NCBI RefSeq assembly: GCF_024734405.1
Contig: NZ_CP059556.1
Span: 1,798,001 to 1,862,000, forward strand
Source: Saccharopolyspora gregorii
GTDB taxonomy: Bacteria; Actinomycetota; Actinomycetes; Mycobacteriales; Pseudonocardiaceae
Direction of reading: 5' to 3'
DNA: 64,000 nt
A model generated the notes under the pieces. That model ran no database searches. It worked only from the letters and a program-made list of their open reading frames with translations, and was not told the DNA's origin. This document shows, one piece after another, positions 14,766 through 23,818 of the stretch (positions are counted from its first letter, which is position 1; every line of letters begins with the position of its first letter). A program made the position numbers and the translations under genes.

Positions 14766-17576
14766 ATGGTGGCTGACCAAGGCGTGCAGAGCGGCCCGCC
14801 GGGCCGGCTGGTCGGACGCGAGCCCGAGCTCGCGCGGATCGCCGACGCCGCCCGGGCCGCGCGGGGCGGTTCGGGCCGGGCCGTCCTGCTGCGCGGGCCG
14901 GCGGGCATCGGCAAGACCGAGGTGTTGTTCAGCGCCCTGGCCGAACTCGACGGCCGCGCCACCCGCGTCCTGTTCGCGCACTGCCCGGAGACCGGCACCG
15001 GTGCCTACGCGGCCGTGCGCGCGCTGCTGGCGCCGGTGCACGACCCGGAGCCGACCGGCAGCGCCCGCCTCGCACTGCCCGCCCTCTCCCCGGAGCGCGC
15101 CGGGGACGGCGCCGCGACCGGCACCTACGCCGTGCTGCACGGGCTGCACTGGCTGGTCGCCGACCTCACCGGCGACGGGCCGCTGGTGCTGGCCGTCGAC
15201 GACGTGCAGTGGTGCGACGAGAACTCCCTGCGGTTCCTGGCCTTCCTGCTGCGCCGCGCCGAGGAACTGCCGCTGCTGGTGCTGCTGGCCCAGCGCACCG
15301 GGGGGACCGCGCCGGGCGAGGCGCTGGGGGAGATCGCGGCGATGCCGTGGTGCGACACCGTGGACCTGCCCGCGCTGGGCGAGGGGCCGGTCGCCGAACT
15401 CCTCGACGCCGAGCTGCCCGCGCCGCCCGGCCCGGAGTTGGCCGCTCGTTGCGCCCAGGTCACCGGGGGCAACCCGTTCCTGCTCGGCAGGGTGCTGCGC
15501 CGGTTGCGGGAGGCGCCCGCGGAGGACGCCGCGGAACGGCTGGACGAGCTGCACCGCACCGTCGTGCTGCGTTCGCTGCTGGACCGGTTGTCGGAGCGCG
15601 GCGTGGCGGTGGCCCGCGCGGTCGCGACCCTGCCCGGCGAGCGGCTGGAGCTGATCGCGGCGCTGGCCGGGATCCACCAGCGGATGGCCGTCGTCGCGCT
15701 GCGCGAACTGCGGGATCGGGACCTGGTGGGGACCGGCGGCGGCATCGGGTTCGTGCACGACTTCGTCCGGCAGGCGGTGCTGGACCGCACCCCGCCTGCC
15801 GAGCTGGAACGGCTCCGGGAACGGGCCGCGATGCTGCTCAACGACGCGGGCCGGCCGGCGGAGGAGGTCGCGGTGCTGCTGCTGCAGCTGCCGGGCGCGC
15901 CGCAGCCCTGGATGGCGGGGGTGCTGCTCGACGCGGCCACCCGGGCCGAGCAGCGCGGCGCGCCCGGCACGGCGGCCCGCTGCCTGGACCGGGTGCTGGT
16001 GGTGCAGGGCACCGACGTGGCGGTGCTCGCGCAGGCCGCGCGGGTGGCGGACCCGGTGACGGGGTTGCGCTACCTGGAGCGGGCGCTGGAGCTCGTCGAC
16101 GATCCGCGGGCGCGGCTCCCGATCGCGGTGCAGTACGCGGTGGCGTCGCTGTCGGCGCAGAACTCGACGCGCGCCTTCGAGGTGGTCTCGGCCGCGCTGG
16201 ACGAGCTGGACGCCGCGCTGGGGCCGGGCCTCGGGGACGCGGACCGGACGTTGCGCACGCTGGCCGAATCGATGCTGCTGGTCTCCGGCATGGACGAGAA
16301 GTCGACGCTGCCGCGGGTGGGGGCCCGGTTCCGCGACGTGGCGCCGCCCGCGGGCGACACCGCGGAGGAGCGCCAGCTGCTGGGGATGCTGGCTTCGCTG
16401 GGCGCGCTGCTGAACCGGCCCGCCGCGGAGGTCGCCGCGCAGGCCCGGTCGGTGCTGCGGATCAACGACGTGGAGGGCGACGGCTTCGCGCTGCTGGGGG
16501 CGTCGCTGCCGCTGTACCTGGCCGACGACAACGAGTCGGCGCTGGCGGCGCTGGACCTGCTGGTCGGGCACGCCCAGCGCTCCGGGCAGGCGTGGGCGTA
16601 CTGCCTGGCCAGCAGCACCCGCGCGCTGGTGCACCACTGGACGGGCGACCTGGTGGAGGCGCTGGCGGACGCGCAGAGCTGCTACGACGTGCTGGAGCAG
16701 GAGTCCTGGACCGGCTCGATGACGATGCCGCAGATCGCGCTGGCGACCTCGCTGACCAGCCAGGGCGAGCCGGAGCGGGCGACGGCGGTGCTGGCGGAGA
16801 TCTCCCGCGCCCGCTTCGAGGACTTCGCCTTGGAGTACCACCAGTTCCTGATGGCCCGGGCCCGCGCGCTGGAGGCCGCGGGAGATCCGGATGGCGCGCT
16901 GGAGCAGCTGTTCCGCTGCGCGCAGAGCCTGCGGGAGGCGGGCATCGACAACCCGGTGTTCGCGCCGTGGTGGTTCGACGCGGCCTGCCTGCTCGGCGAC
17001 CTGGGCCGGGCGGAGGAGGGGGCGCGCGCCGCCGAGCACGGCGCGGTGCTGGCGCGGAAGTGGGGAACGCGGCGGGCGCGGGGCATGGCGCTGGCGGCGC
17101 GCGGGGCGGTGGCGGCGGGCCGCGCGGCGGTGCCGGTGCTGTCGGAGGCGGTGCGGGTGCTGTCGGCTTCGCCGGCGAAGCGGGAGCAGGCGAAGGCGGA
17201 GCACCTGCTGGGGCGGGCCCTGCTGCGCGCGGGCGAGCCGGAGGGCGCGCGCGAGCACCTGCGGTCGGCGCTGGACCTGTCGGTGCTGCACCGCGATCAC
17301 CGGCAGGTGTCGGCGTCCTCGGCGGCGCTGCTGGAGGCGGGCGGCCGGTTGCGGCACGGGACGGACTCGCCGGTGCACACCTTGAGCGGCAGCGAGCGGC
17401 GGGTGGCGGTCCGGGCGGCGGCGGGGGCGACGAACCGGGAGATCGCGGAGTCGTTGTTCCTCACGGTCCGGACGGTGGAGCTGCACCTGACCAGCGCCTA
17501 CCGGAAGCTCGGCGTGCGGGGGCGCGCGGAGCTCCCGGCGGCGCTGGCGGTGGACCCGGAGGCCCCGGTTCCGTGA
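14766..17576 (+). CDS. LAL-type LuxR-family regulator 1 (ATP-binding, NysR/AmphR-like)
   Basis: Large ATP-binding LuxR regulator of 936 residues, the class that activates polyene clusters. N-terminal AAA-type ATPase: Walker A 'GPAGIGKT' at residues 44-51 and Walker B 'LVLAVDD' from about 140. A long helical repeat region follows, then a C-terminal LuxR helix-turn-helix from about residue 876 ('NREIAESLFLTVRTVELHL', 'AYRKLGV'). This is the only one of the four LAL proteins here with an intact Walker A lysine. The ATG at 14766 has GGAGG nine bases upstream. It is the first of three LAL genes in tandem, an order recalling nysRI-nysRII-nysRIII; one-to-one orthology cannot be settled by eye. A short hairpin follows its stop. 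Confidence 0.92.
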   Translation: MVADQGVQSGPPGRLVGREPELARIADAARAARGGSGRAVLLRGPAGIGKTEVLFSALAELDGRATRVLFAHCPETGTGAYAAVRALLAPVHDPEPTGSARLALPALSPERAGDGAATGTYAVLHGLHWLVADLTGDGPLVLAVDDVQWCDENSLRFLAFLLRRAEELPLLVLLAQRTGGTAPGEALGEIAAMPWCDTVDLPALGEGPVAELLDAELPAPPGPELAARCAQVTGGNPFLLGRVLRRLREAPAEDAAERLDELHRTVVLRSLLDRLSERGVAVARAVATLPGERLELIAALAGIHQRMAVVALRELRDRDLVGTGGGIGFVHDFVRQAVLDRTPPAELERLRERAAMLLNDAGRPAEEVAVLLLQLPGAPQPWMAGVLLDAATRAEQRGAPGTAARCLDRVLVVQGTDVAVLAQAARVADPVTGLRYLERALELVDDPRARLPIAVQYAVASLSAQNSTRAFEVVSAALDELDAALGPGLGDADRTLRTLAESMLLVSGMDEKSTLPRVGARFRDVAPPAGDTAEERQLLGMLASLGALLNRPAAEVAAQARSVLRINDVEGDGFALLGASLPLYLADDNESALAALDLLVGHAQRSGQAWAYCLASSTRALVHHWTGDLVEALADAQSCYDVLEQESWTGSMTMPQIALATSLTSQGEPERATAVLAEISRARFEDFALEYHQFLMARARALEAAGDPDGALEQLFRCAQSLREAGIDNPVFAPWWFDAACLLGDLGRAEEGARAAEHGAVLARKWGTRRARGMALAARGAVAAGRAAVPVLSEAVRVLSASPAKREQAKAEHLLGRALLRAGEPEGAREHLRSALDLSVLHRDHRQVSASSAALLEAGGRLRHGTDSPVHTLSGSERRVAVRAAAGATNREIAESLFLTVRTVELHLTSAYRKLGVRGRAELPAALAVDPEAPVP

Positions 17577-17583
17577 GTTCCCG

Positions 17584-17598
17584 TCCCGCTCCGCGGGA
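17584..17598 (+). terminator. Short hairpin after LAL regulator 1
   Basis: TCCCGC, a TCC loop and GCGGGA form a six-pair stem seven bases after the stop. It is weak alone, but it precedes a 180-base AT-richer stretch (17640-17780) that looks like a promoter region for the next gene. Confidence 0.4.
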
Positions 17599-17639
17599 GG
17601 CGCGGGCCGGGCTCTTTCCCTGAATCGATCGTTCCCGGC

Positions 17640-17778
17640 ACGATCGGCCCGATCATGTCGTCTCGTGTGGGATTGTTTTGCTTTGCTTGCGAGAGAATGC
17701 GGTTGCTCACACCTTTGGGTGATACGCTCAGTGTTGTTCCGGCCCTAGCTTCATCTTTTCGAGTTAAGGGAGGTTGGT
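17640..17778 (+). promoter_or_regulatory. AT-richer leader region before LAL regulator 2
   Basis: This stretch is clearly poorer in G and C than the coding DNA around it and has no coding bias. It contains candidate elements such as TTGCTC near 17704, but no well-spaced -35/-10 pair that I would defend. It ends in a near-perfect Shine-Dalgarno, AAGGGAGGT, just before the small reading frame at 17779. It is most likely where transcription of LAL regulators 2 and 3 starts. Confidence 0.4.
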
Positions 17779-17991
17779 ATGGGCGATCTCCCTCCTGGCG
17801 CGGTGAACGCGGCACTGCGCCGCAGGCCTGCGCGGATTCGGAAAGGGGCTGCGCCGCCAGTGATGATGACGGTGCGTGATGGCGAACGGGTCGACCGGCA
17901 CCTGCGCTTTGGTCCGAATACTTTTCATGTTCGCCGGATTCCCGTCCCGGATCCGGTGAACGGTGCGCTCGCACCATTCGGAGCGTGCTGA
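17779..17991 (+). CDS. Small leader reading frame (70 aa) coupled to LAL regulator 2, hypothetical
   Basis: ATG at 17779 follows AAGGGAGGT at a five-base spacing, one of the best ribosome-binding sites in the window. The frame runs 70 codons and its TGA overlaps the ATG of LAL regulator 2 (TGATG), the geometry of translational coupling. The product is basic, with no recognised domain or membrane segment. Against a real gene, its third codon positions are only about two-thirds G or C, far below its neighbours, as expected for intergenic DNA or a recent gene. It could be a leader peptide controlling LAL 2 translation, or chance. Confidence 0.35.
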   Translation: MGDLPPGAVNAALRRRPARIRKGAAPPVMMTVRDGERVDRHLRFGPNTFHVRRIPVPDPVNGALAPFGAC

Positions 17992-20564
17992 TGGTCGCGG
18001 TCCACGACGCCCCCGGCCGAAGTTCCGCGGCGCCGCGACAGCACGAGCTGGTCGGGCGCGACGACGAGTTGCGGGTGGTCGGCGGACTCGTCGCCGACCT
18101 CGCCCGCGGCCGCTCCGGTCTGCTCACCATCAACGGCGCCCCCGGTTCCGGCCGCAGCGCCCTGCTGGAAGCGATGCTCGCCGACGCGCGCGCCGCCGGG
18201 CTCAACACGGCCGCCGCGCAGAGCTCACCGCTGGAGACCGACGTCCCCTACAGCACCGCCGCCCAGCAGATCGCCCTGCTCTGCCCACCCGAGCAGCTCA
18301 CCCGGATCAGCTCCGCGTGGGCCGAGGGCGCCGCCACCAACGCACCGATCCCGTTCCTGCGCAAGCAGATCCTGGACGTGGCGGCGCGGCGGCCGCTGCT
18401 GCTCGCCGTGGACGACCACCAGTGGATCGACCCGTGGTCGCTGGCCTGGTGCCACGCCATGCTGCGGCACCTGGACCGGGCGCCGGTCCTGATGGTGCGG
18501 ACCGTGCGCGACACCGCCCCCGAGACCGACGGCGGCGCCCGCTGGGACGAGACGGTGCCGGTGCCGCCGCGACGGGTCCGGCTCGGCCCGCTCGCCGTCC
18601 CGGACGTCGCCGAACTGCTGTCCCGGTACGGCCCCGCCGACCGGGACTTCGCCGCCGCCGCCACGACCGAGACCTCGGGCAACCCGGCGGTGCTGCGGCT
18701 CGTGCTGGAGGAGTTCCACCGCGCGGGGCTCGGCTTCGAATCCCGCCACGTCCCCCGGCTGCGGGTGCACGCCGCCGACGCCGTCGCGCACCTGGTGGGC
18801 CGAACGCTGCGCGGACTGCCCGCCGACCACGTGGAGCTGCTGCGCGCGATCACCCTCTGCGGTGGGGAGTTCGACTTCGAGCTGGCCTGCGCGCTCGCCG
18901 GTCTGCACGGCCACGCCGCGGCCCGGGCCCGCACCTCGCTGCGGCACCTCGGGCTCATCTGCGAGTCCACAGAGGACGGCGTGCCGCGCGCGTCCAGCCC
19001 CGCCGTGGCCACCGGGGTGCTGGCCGAGATGGAACCGGCCGAACGGGAGGAGCTGCACGGCCGCGCCGCCGAGATCGGCCACCGCGCCGCCGTCGAACCC
19101 TGCGCGCTGGCCGACATGCTGCTCAACGCACCGCAGATGCGCCGCCGCTGGGTGGTGGAAACGCTCGTCGAAGCCGCCGAGCGGCACCGCCAGGAGGGCA
19201 GGCACGAGCGCGCCACCGAACTGCTGCGCCGCGCCCTGCGCGAACCCGTGCCCGGCGACTGCAGGCAGCGGCTGCTGACCCGGCTCGCCGCGATCGAAGT
19301 GGCGCACGCCCCCGCCGCCAGCGACGGGCGGTTGCGCCAGGTGCTCACCGACGCGGTCGGCACCGGCGACACGGCGCTGCTCGTGCAGGCCGCGGACCTG
19401 CTCGTCGCCCGCGGGGACTCGGAGACCGGGCGCCGCGAGCTCGCGACCGTCTGCGCCCGGGTGCGCAGTCCCGCGCTGGACGCGCTCGGCCTGCTGGCCG
19501 ACGAACTGTGCGCGCCCGCCCCGGAACCGCTCGCCGTCCGGCTGCCGCCGGTGCCGGAGGAAGCCGCCGACCCGGCGCAGGCGGGTCTGCTGGCGTGGCG
19601 CTGCGCCCGGCTCGGCCGCCGCCCCGACCTGGTGCGCACCCTCGCGCGGGAGGCGCTCGCCGACCGCGACCCCGAACTGCCGCTGGCCACCCGGATCGCG
19701 GCCTGCCACGCGCTGGCCTGCCGGGACGACGCGGCCGAGGCCGCGGCCGGGCTCACCGCCGTGATCTTCGACGCGGGCCGCCGCGGGGCGCGGGCCGCCG
19801 CCGCGTACGCGCTGGTGCAGCGGGCCGTGCTCGCCGCCAAGGACGAACGCTGCCCGGCGGCGGGCGCCGACCTGGCCGCCGCCGTGCGGCAGCTGCCGCT
19901 GCACTGCTGGCACCCGGCGCTGCTGCCGCACTACCTGGCCGCGCGGATCGGTGCGCTGCTGCGGCTGGAGGACGTAGCCGGCGCCGAGCGGGTGGCCGCC
20001 GCGGAGCTGCCGCTGGGTGCGGAGCGCGGCATGGGCTTCGCCTACCTGCTGCACGCCCGCGGTGAACTGCGCCTCGCGACGGGAGATCCGGCGACCGCGC
20101 TCGGCTACTTCCAGGAGTGCGGCCGGATGCTGCGCGCCAAGGAGTGGCTGAACCCGGCGGTGCTGTCCTGGCGGATGCCCGCCGCGATCGCGCAGGGCCG
20201 CCTCGGCGCGGCCCGCGCGGCGACCCGGCTCATCGGGGAGGAACTGGAGCTGGCCGAGCGCTGGGGCATGCCGGGGCTGCTGGAACCGGTGCACCGCAAG
20301 GCGTTGTCCGCGCTGGCGCTGGCCGGTTCGGGCCCGGCCGGCCCGGGAGCCGCGGGCATCCCGCGGATGGGGGCGGCGCTGCCCGCCGCGCTCTCGGTGC
20401 CCGAGCGCCGGGCCGCGAGCCTCGCCGCGCGGGGTCTGTCCAACAAGGACATCGCGCAGGAACTGGGCGTGACGGTGCGGACCGTCGAGCTCCGGCTGAC
20501 CAAGTCCTACCGCAAGCTCGGCATCGAAGGCCGCGCGCAGCTCCCCCCAGACCTGGCCGAGTGA
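17991..20564 (+). CDS. LAL-type LuxR-family regulator 2 (degenerate Walker A)
   Basis: 857-residue LAL regulator. The N-terminal ATPase region has 'GAPGSGRS' at residues 49-56, with Arg in place of the Walker A lysine, and 'LLLAVDDHQW' as Walker B. A helical repeat middle follows, then a C-terminal LuxR helix-turn-helix ('NKDIAQELGVTVRTVELRL', 'SYRKLGIEGRAQL'). I chose ATG at 17991, not GTG at 17985, because GGAG lies seven bases before the ATG and would touch the GTG. Its start overlaps the stop of the 70-codon leader frame. LAL regulator 3 begins ten bases after its stop, so both are surely cotranscribed. Likely role: activator of the polyene genes, by family and position. Confidence 0.9.
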   Translation: MVAVHDAPGRSSAAPRQHELVGRDDELRVVGGLVADLARGRSGLLTINGAPGSGRSALLEAMLADARAAGLNTAAAQSSPLETDVPYSTAAQQIALLCPPEQLTRISSAWAEGAATNAPIPFLRKQILDVAARRPLLLAVDDHQWIDPWSLAWCHAMLRHLDRAPVLMVRTVRDTAPETDGGARWDETVPVPPRRVRLGPLAVPDVAELLSRYGPADRDFAAAATTETSGNPAVLRLVLEEFHRAGLGFESRHVPRLRVHAADAVAHLVGRTLRGLPADHVELLRAITLCGGEFDFELACALAGLHGHAAARARTSLRHLGLICESTEDGVPRASSPAVATGVLAEMEPAEREELHGRAAEIGHRAAVEPCALADMLLNAPQMRRRWVVETLVEAAERHRQEGRHERATELLRRALREPVPGDCRQRLLTRLAAIEVAHAPAASDGRLRQVLTDAVGTGDTALLVQAADLLVARGDSETGRRELATVCARVRSPALDALGLLADELCAPAPEPLAVRLPPVPEEAADPAQAGLLAWRCARLGRRPDLVRTLAREALADRDPELPLATRIAACHALACRDDAAEAAAGLTAVIFDAGRRGARAAAAYALVQRAVLAAKDERCPAAGADLAAAVRQLPLHCWHPALLPHYLAARIGALLRLEDVAGAERVAAAELPLGAERGMGFAYLLHARGELRLATGDPATALGYFQECGRMLRAKEWLNPAVLSWRMPAAIAQGRLGAARAATRLIGEELELAERWGMPGLLEPVHRKALSALALAGSGPAGPGAAGIPRMGAALPAALSVPERRAASLAARGLSNKDIAQELGVTVRTVELRLTKSYRKLGIEGRAQLPPDLAE

Positions 20565-20574
20565 GGCCCGCCGG

Positions 20575-23403
20575 ATGCTGGTCGAACGCGAGTGGGAGCT
20601 CGCCGTGCTGGAGTCCGCCGTCCGCCAGGTCGGCCGCGGGACCGGTTCGCTCGTGCTCATCAGCGGGATGCCCGGCAGCGGCCGCAGCGCGCTGCTGAGC
20701 AGGTTGCGCGAGCTCGCCACCGCGAGCGGGGCCCGGGTGCTCGGCGCGGGCGGCGCGGCCAGCGAGCGCTCGTTCCGGTTCGGGCTCGTGCGGCGGCTGC
20801 TGCACGACCTCACCGCTCCGGCCCCGGGACGGCCGCCCGCCGAGGCGCTGCCGCCCGCCGACGAGGCGCACGTCGACGACCCGGGCGCGGTTCCGGTCGG
20901 CGTGCTGCACGCGCTGCACGCCCTGCTGGTCGGGGCGAGCGCGCGGTGCCCGCTGGTGCTGGCCGTGGACGACCTTTGGTGGGCCGACGAGGCCTCGTTG
21001 CGCTGCCTGGCCTACCTCATCGGCCGGTTGCGGGGGATGCGGGTGCTGGTCGCGGTGGTGCTGGACCCGGACTCGGGCCGGGATCGGGGCGCGCTGGTCC
21101 GCGAGATCACCGCCGCCGCCGCGCACCGGGTGCGGCCCGGCCGGTTGTCGGTGGCCGCGACCGCGGAACTCGTCCGCGACCGGTTGTGCGCCGAGCCGGG
21201 CCCGGACGCCGACCCGGACGGGTTCGCCGCGGTGTGCCACGAGCTGACCGGCGGGCACCCGGGCGACCTGGTGAGCCTGCTGGACCAGGCCGCCGAGCAG
21301 GGGCTGCGCCCGGTGCCCGCGTCGCTGCCGGTGCTGCGCGCGCTCGCCGAGGGCGACCGCAGGCGGCGGCTGGTGCGGGCCCTGTCCGGCGGGGAGTTCG
21401 CCGCCGACGTCGCCCGCGCCGTCGTCGTCCTCGGCGAGCACGCGGACCCCACGCTGGTGCAGCGGCTGTCCGGGCTGACGCCGAGCCGCTACGAGCGGGC
21501 GCTGCGGGCGCTGGAACCGTGGTTCCGGGTCCACCCGGACCGGATCGAGGTGGCGGTGCCCGGCGAACGCGGCGAGCTGGCCGCGGAACTGCTGGTGGAC
21601 GACGTGATCGCCGCGGTCGAGGAGTCCACCGCCGAGCACGACAGCACCCGGCTGCACCTGCGGGCGGCGGCCTTGCTGCACGGCCACGGCTATCCCCCGG
21701 AACCGGTGGGCGACCAGTTGCTGCTGGTGAACTCGACGCTGTCCAGCTGGGGCGTGCAGCGGTTGCGGGAAGCGGCCCACGCCGTGCTGCCGCGGTCCCC
21801 GGAGGTCGCGGCCCGCTACCTGCGGCGCGCCCTGCTGGACCTGGAGTCCGGCGGGATGGGCCGGGCGCGGTTGCTCGCCGAGCTCGGCTCGGTGGAGCTG
21901 GCGTTCGACCTGCCCGCCGCGGTGCGCCACATCGGCCAGTCGGTGCCGCAGCTGCGCGAGCCGCGCGACCGCGCCCGCGTGCTGGGGCGGCTGCCGCTGA
22001 CCGTGACCGGCGCGGGCCCGCGGGTGGCCGAGCTGATCCGCGAGGTGGCCGCCGAGCACGGTCCCGCCGACGAGCTGGAGGGCGCGGACCGGGAGCTGGC
22101 GCTGCGGCTGGAGGCGCGGACCCGCTACCTGGCGCTGGAGGACCCGGCGGCGCACGCCGCGGTCCCGGGGCGGATGGCCGAGCTCGACGCTCGCCAGTGC
22201 GCGCCCGGCCCCGCCGAGCGGGAACTGCGCGTGGTGCTGCTGGCCTCGATGGCGCTGACCGGCACGCCGCGGGCGTCGGAGGTCGCGTCGATGGCGCGGG
22301 AGCTGCTGGCGCAGGAACCGGCGAACGTCACCTCGGAGACGCATTCGGTGCTGCGCTACCTGCCGTCGATCCTGCTGGCGGCCGGCGCCCCGGAAGGCCT
22401 GGACTCGTGGCTGGCGCTGGCGGCCGACCACGCGCGCAGGCAGGGCGCCACCGCGGCGGAGGCGCTGGTCGCCGCGCAGCACAGCCTGGTGCACCTGGAC
22501 TCCGGCCAGCTCGTGCAGGCCCGGCGCAGCGCGACGGCCGCCCTGGACCTGGTCGAGCCGGACACGCCGGAGTCGATGGCCGCGCCGGTGTTCGCGATGG
22601 GCGCGGTGGCCCGCAGGCTGCGGGACCGGGAACTGGCCGAGCGGGTGCTGCTGCTGCCGCATTCGCCGGACGACCTGCAGGTGGTGGCGCTGCGGCGGTT
22701 GGTGCAGAGCAACCTCGCGATGCAGGACGGCGATCCGGTGACGGCGCTGACGCACCTGCTGGACTGCGGCAGGCGCCTGGAGCAGGCCGGCTGGTTCGGC
22801 CCGGCGGCCTGCTCGTGGCGGCCCACCGCGGCGCTGCTGCGGCACCGGCTCGGCGACGTCCGGGCGGCGGTCGAGCTCGCGGAGGAGGAGTACCAGCGCG
22901 CCCGCGACTGGGGCGCCCCGACGCCGCTGGGCCGGGCGCTGCGGGTGCGCGCGGTGGTCACCGGGGGCGGTCGCCGGGTGGAGCTGCTGCGGGAAGCGGT
23001 GCAGGTGCTGCGGCCCGCGGCGGACCGGCTGGAGCTGGCGGGCGCGCTGGCCGCGCTCGGCGAGGCGTTGCGGGACCGGGCTCCGGCGGAGGCGGAGCTG
23101 GTGCTGGCCGAGAGCGCCCAGGTCGCGGCCCGCAGCGGCGCACCGCCGCACGCGACCGGCGCCCCGGGGCCCGGAGGCGGGCGCGGGAACGGCCCGTCGG
23201 AACCGGCCGCGGTGCTGACCCGGGCGGAAGAAGCGGTCGCGGAATCGGCGGCGCTGGGCCGCACCAACCAGGAGATCGCCGACGAGCTCCGGGTGAGCAG
23301 GCGAGCGGTCGAGAAGCACCTCACCGCGGCCTACCGAAAATTGGGGATCGACGGCAGGGCGGATCTCGCGAATTCACTTCTCCCGCGCGGGGCGGGCGGC
23401 TGA
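20575..23403 (+). CDS. LAL-type LuxR-family regulator 3 (degenerate Walker A)
   Basis: 942-residue LAL regulator. The ATPase motif 'GMPGSGRS' is at residues 31-38 (Arg for Lys) and Walker B is 'LVLAVDDLWW'. The middle is a long Ala/Leu-rich helical repeat region. The C-terminal LuxR helix-turn-helix shows 'NQEIADELRVSRRAVEKHL' and 'AYRKLGIDGRADL'. The ATG at 20575 uses a GAGG that overlaps the LAL 2 stop codon (spacing about eight), so the two genes are translationally linked. It lacks the N-terminal extension present in LAL 1 and 2. After its stop comes a 415-base regulatory gap before the PAS-LuxR gene. Confidence 0.9.
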   Translation: MLVEREWELAVLESAVRQVGRGTGSLVLISGMPGSGRSALLSRLRELATASGARVLGAGGAASERSFRFGLVRRLLHDLTAPAPGRPPAEALPPADEAHVDDPGAVPVGVLHALHALLVGASARCPLVLAVDDLWWADEASLRCLAYLIGRLRGMRVLVAVVLDPDSGRDRGALVREITAAAAHRVRPGRLSVAATAELVRDRLCAEPGPDADPDGFAAVCHELTGGHPGDLVSLLDQAAEQGLRPVPASLPVLRALAEGDRRRRLVRALSGGEFAADVARAVVVLGEHADPTLVQRLSGLTPSRYERALRALEPWFRVHPDRIEVAVPGERGELAAELLVDDVIAAVEESTAEHDSTRLHLRAAALLHGHGYPPEPVGDQLLLVNSTLSSWGVQRLREAAHAVLPRSPEVAARYLRRALLDLESGGMGRARLLAELGSVELAFDLPAAVRHIGQSVPQLREPRDRARVLGRLPLTVTGAGPRVAELIREVAAEHGPADELEGADRELALRLEARTRYLALEDPAAHAAVPGRMAELDARQCAPGPAERELRVVLLASMALTGTPRASEVASMARELLAQEPANVTSETHSVLRYLPSILLAAGAPEGLDSWLALAADHARRQGATAAEALVAAQHSLVHLDSGQLVQARRSATAALDLVEPDTPESMAAPVFAMGAVARRLRDRELAERVLLLPHSPDDLQVVALRRLVQSNLAMQDGDPVTALTHLLDCGRRLEQAGWFGPAACSWRPTAALLRHRLGDVRAAVELAEEEYQRARDWGAPTPLGRALRVRAVVTGGGRRVELLREAVQVLRPAADRLELAGALAALGEALRDRAPAEAELVLAESAQVAARSGAPPHATGAPGPGGGRGNGPSEPAAVLTRAEEAVAESAALGRTNQEIADELRVSRRAVEKHLTAAYRKLGIDGRADLANSLLPRGAGG

Positions 23404-23581
23404 ACGCGATTCGGTACCGCGCCGCGTTCGCGCAGGGTGATCACGGCGGTCACGCTTGGTCGCGGACCGCTGCCTGCGGAAGGGCGGAATGTGGTGGGGG
23501 ATTCACGTGATGTTGGTTCGTGCCCGTCCCTGTGGTGGCGGGTGGGGGCCTGAGCCGTACCCGAACCCACCCCCGCGATGT

Positions 23582-23659
23582 GGTTCGGTGCGGTCGTTCG
23601 GTCGTGAAATACCTGGTAGATCGGCACCGAACCGAATCGGGCCGAACCGAACCGAACCA
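23582..23659. repeat. Cluster of ACCGAAC/GTTCGGT repeats before the PAS-LuxR gene
   Basis: Two GTTCGGT copies (23583-23589 and 23596-23602) face a run of inverse copies: ACCGAACCGAA at 23626-23636 and three further CCGAA units at 23642-23656. The phased direct and inverted copies sit about 160-240 bases upstream of the PAS-LuxR start in an otherwise non-coding 415-base gap. This is the pattern of a multi-site operator, possibly for a LAL protein. The binding protein is unknown. Confidence 0.55.
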
Positions 23660-23818
23660 GCGGGCGGCTTGACCGCAGGCTTAAGGACGGCGCTGGCCCG
23701 CTGTTGACTTGGTTGGTTTTGAATCCATAGCCTTGTGGTGTCGTTGAATTCCGGTAATGCCTCCAACCGATGCCGGATCTGCGTTTCTCGCGAGCCAGAG
23801 AGGAATGGTCGAATTCTG

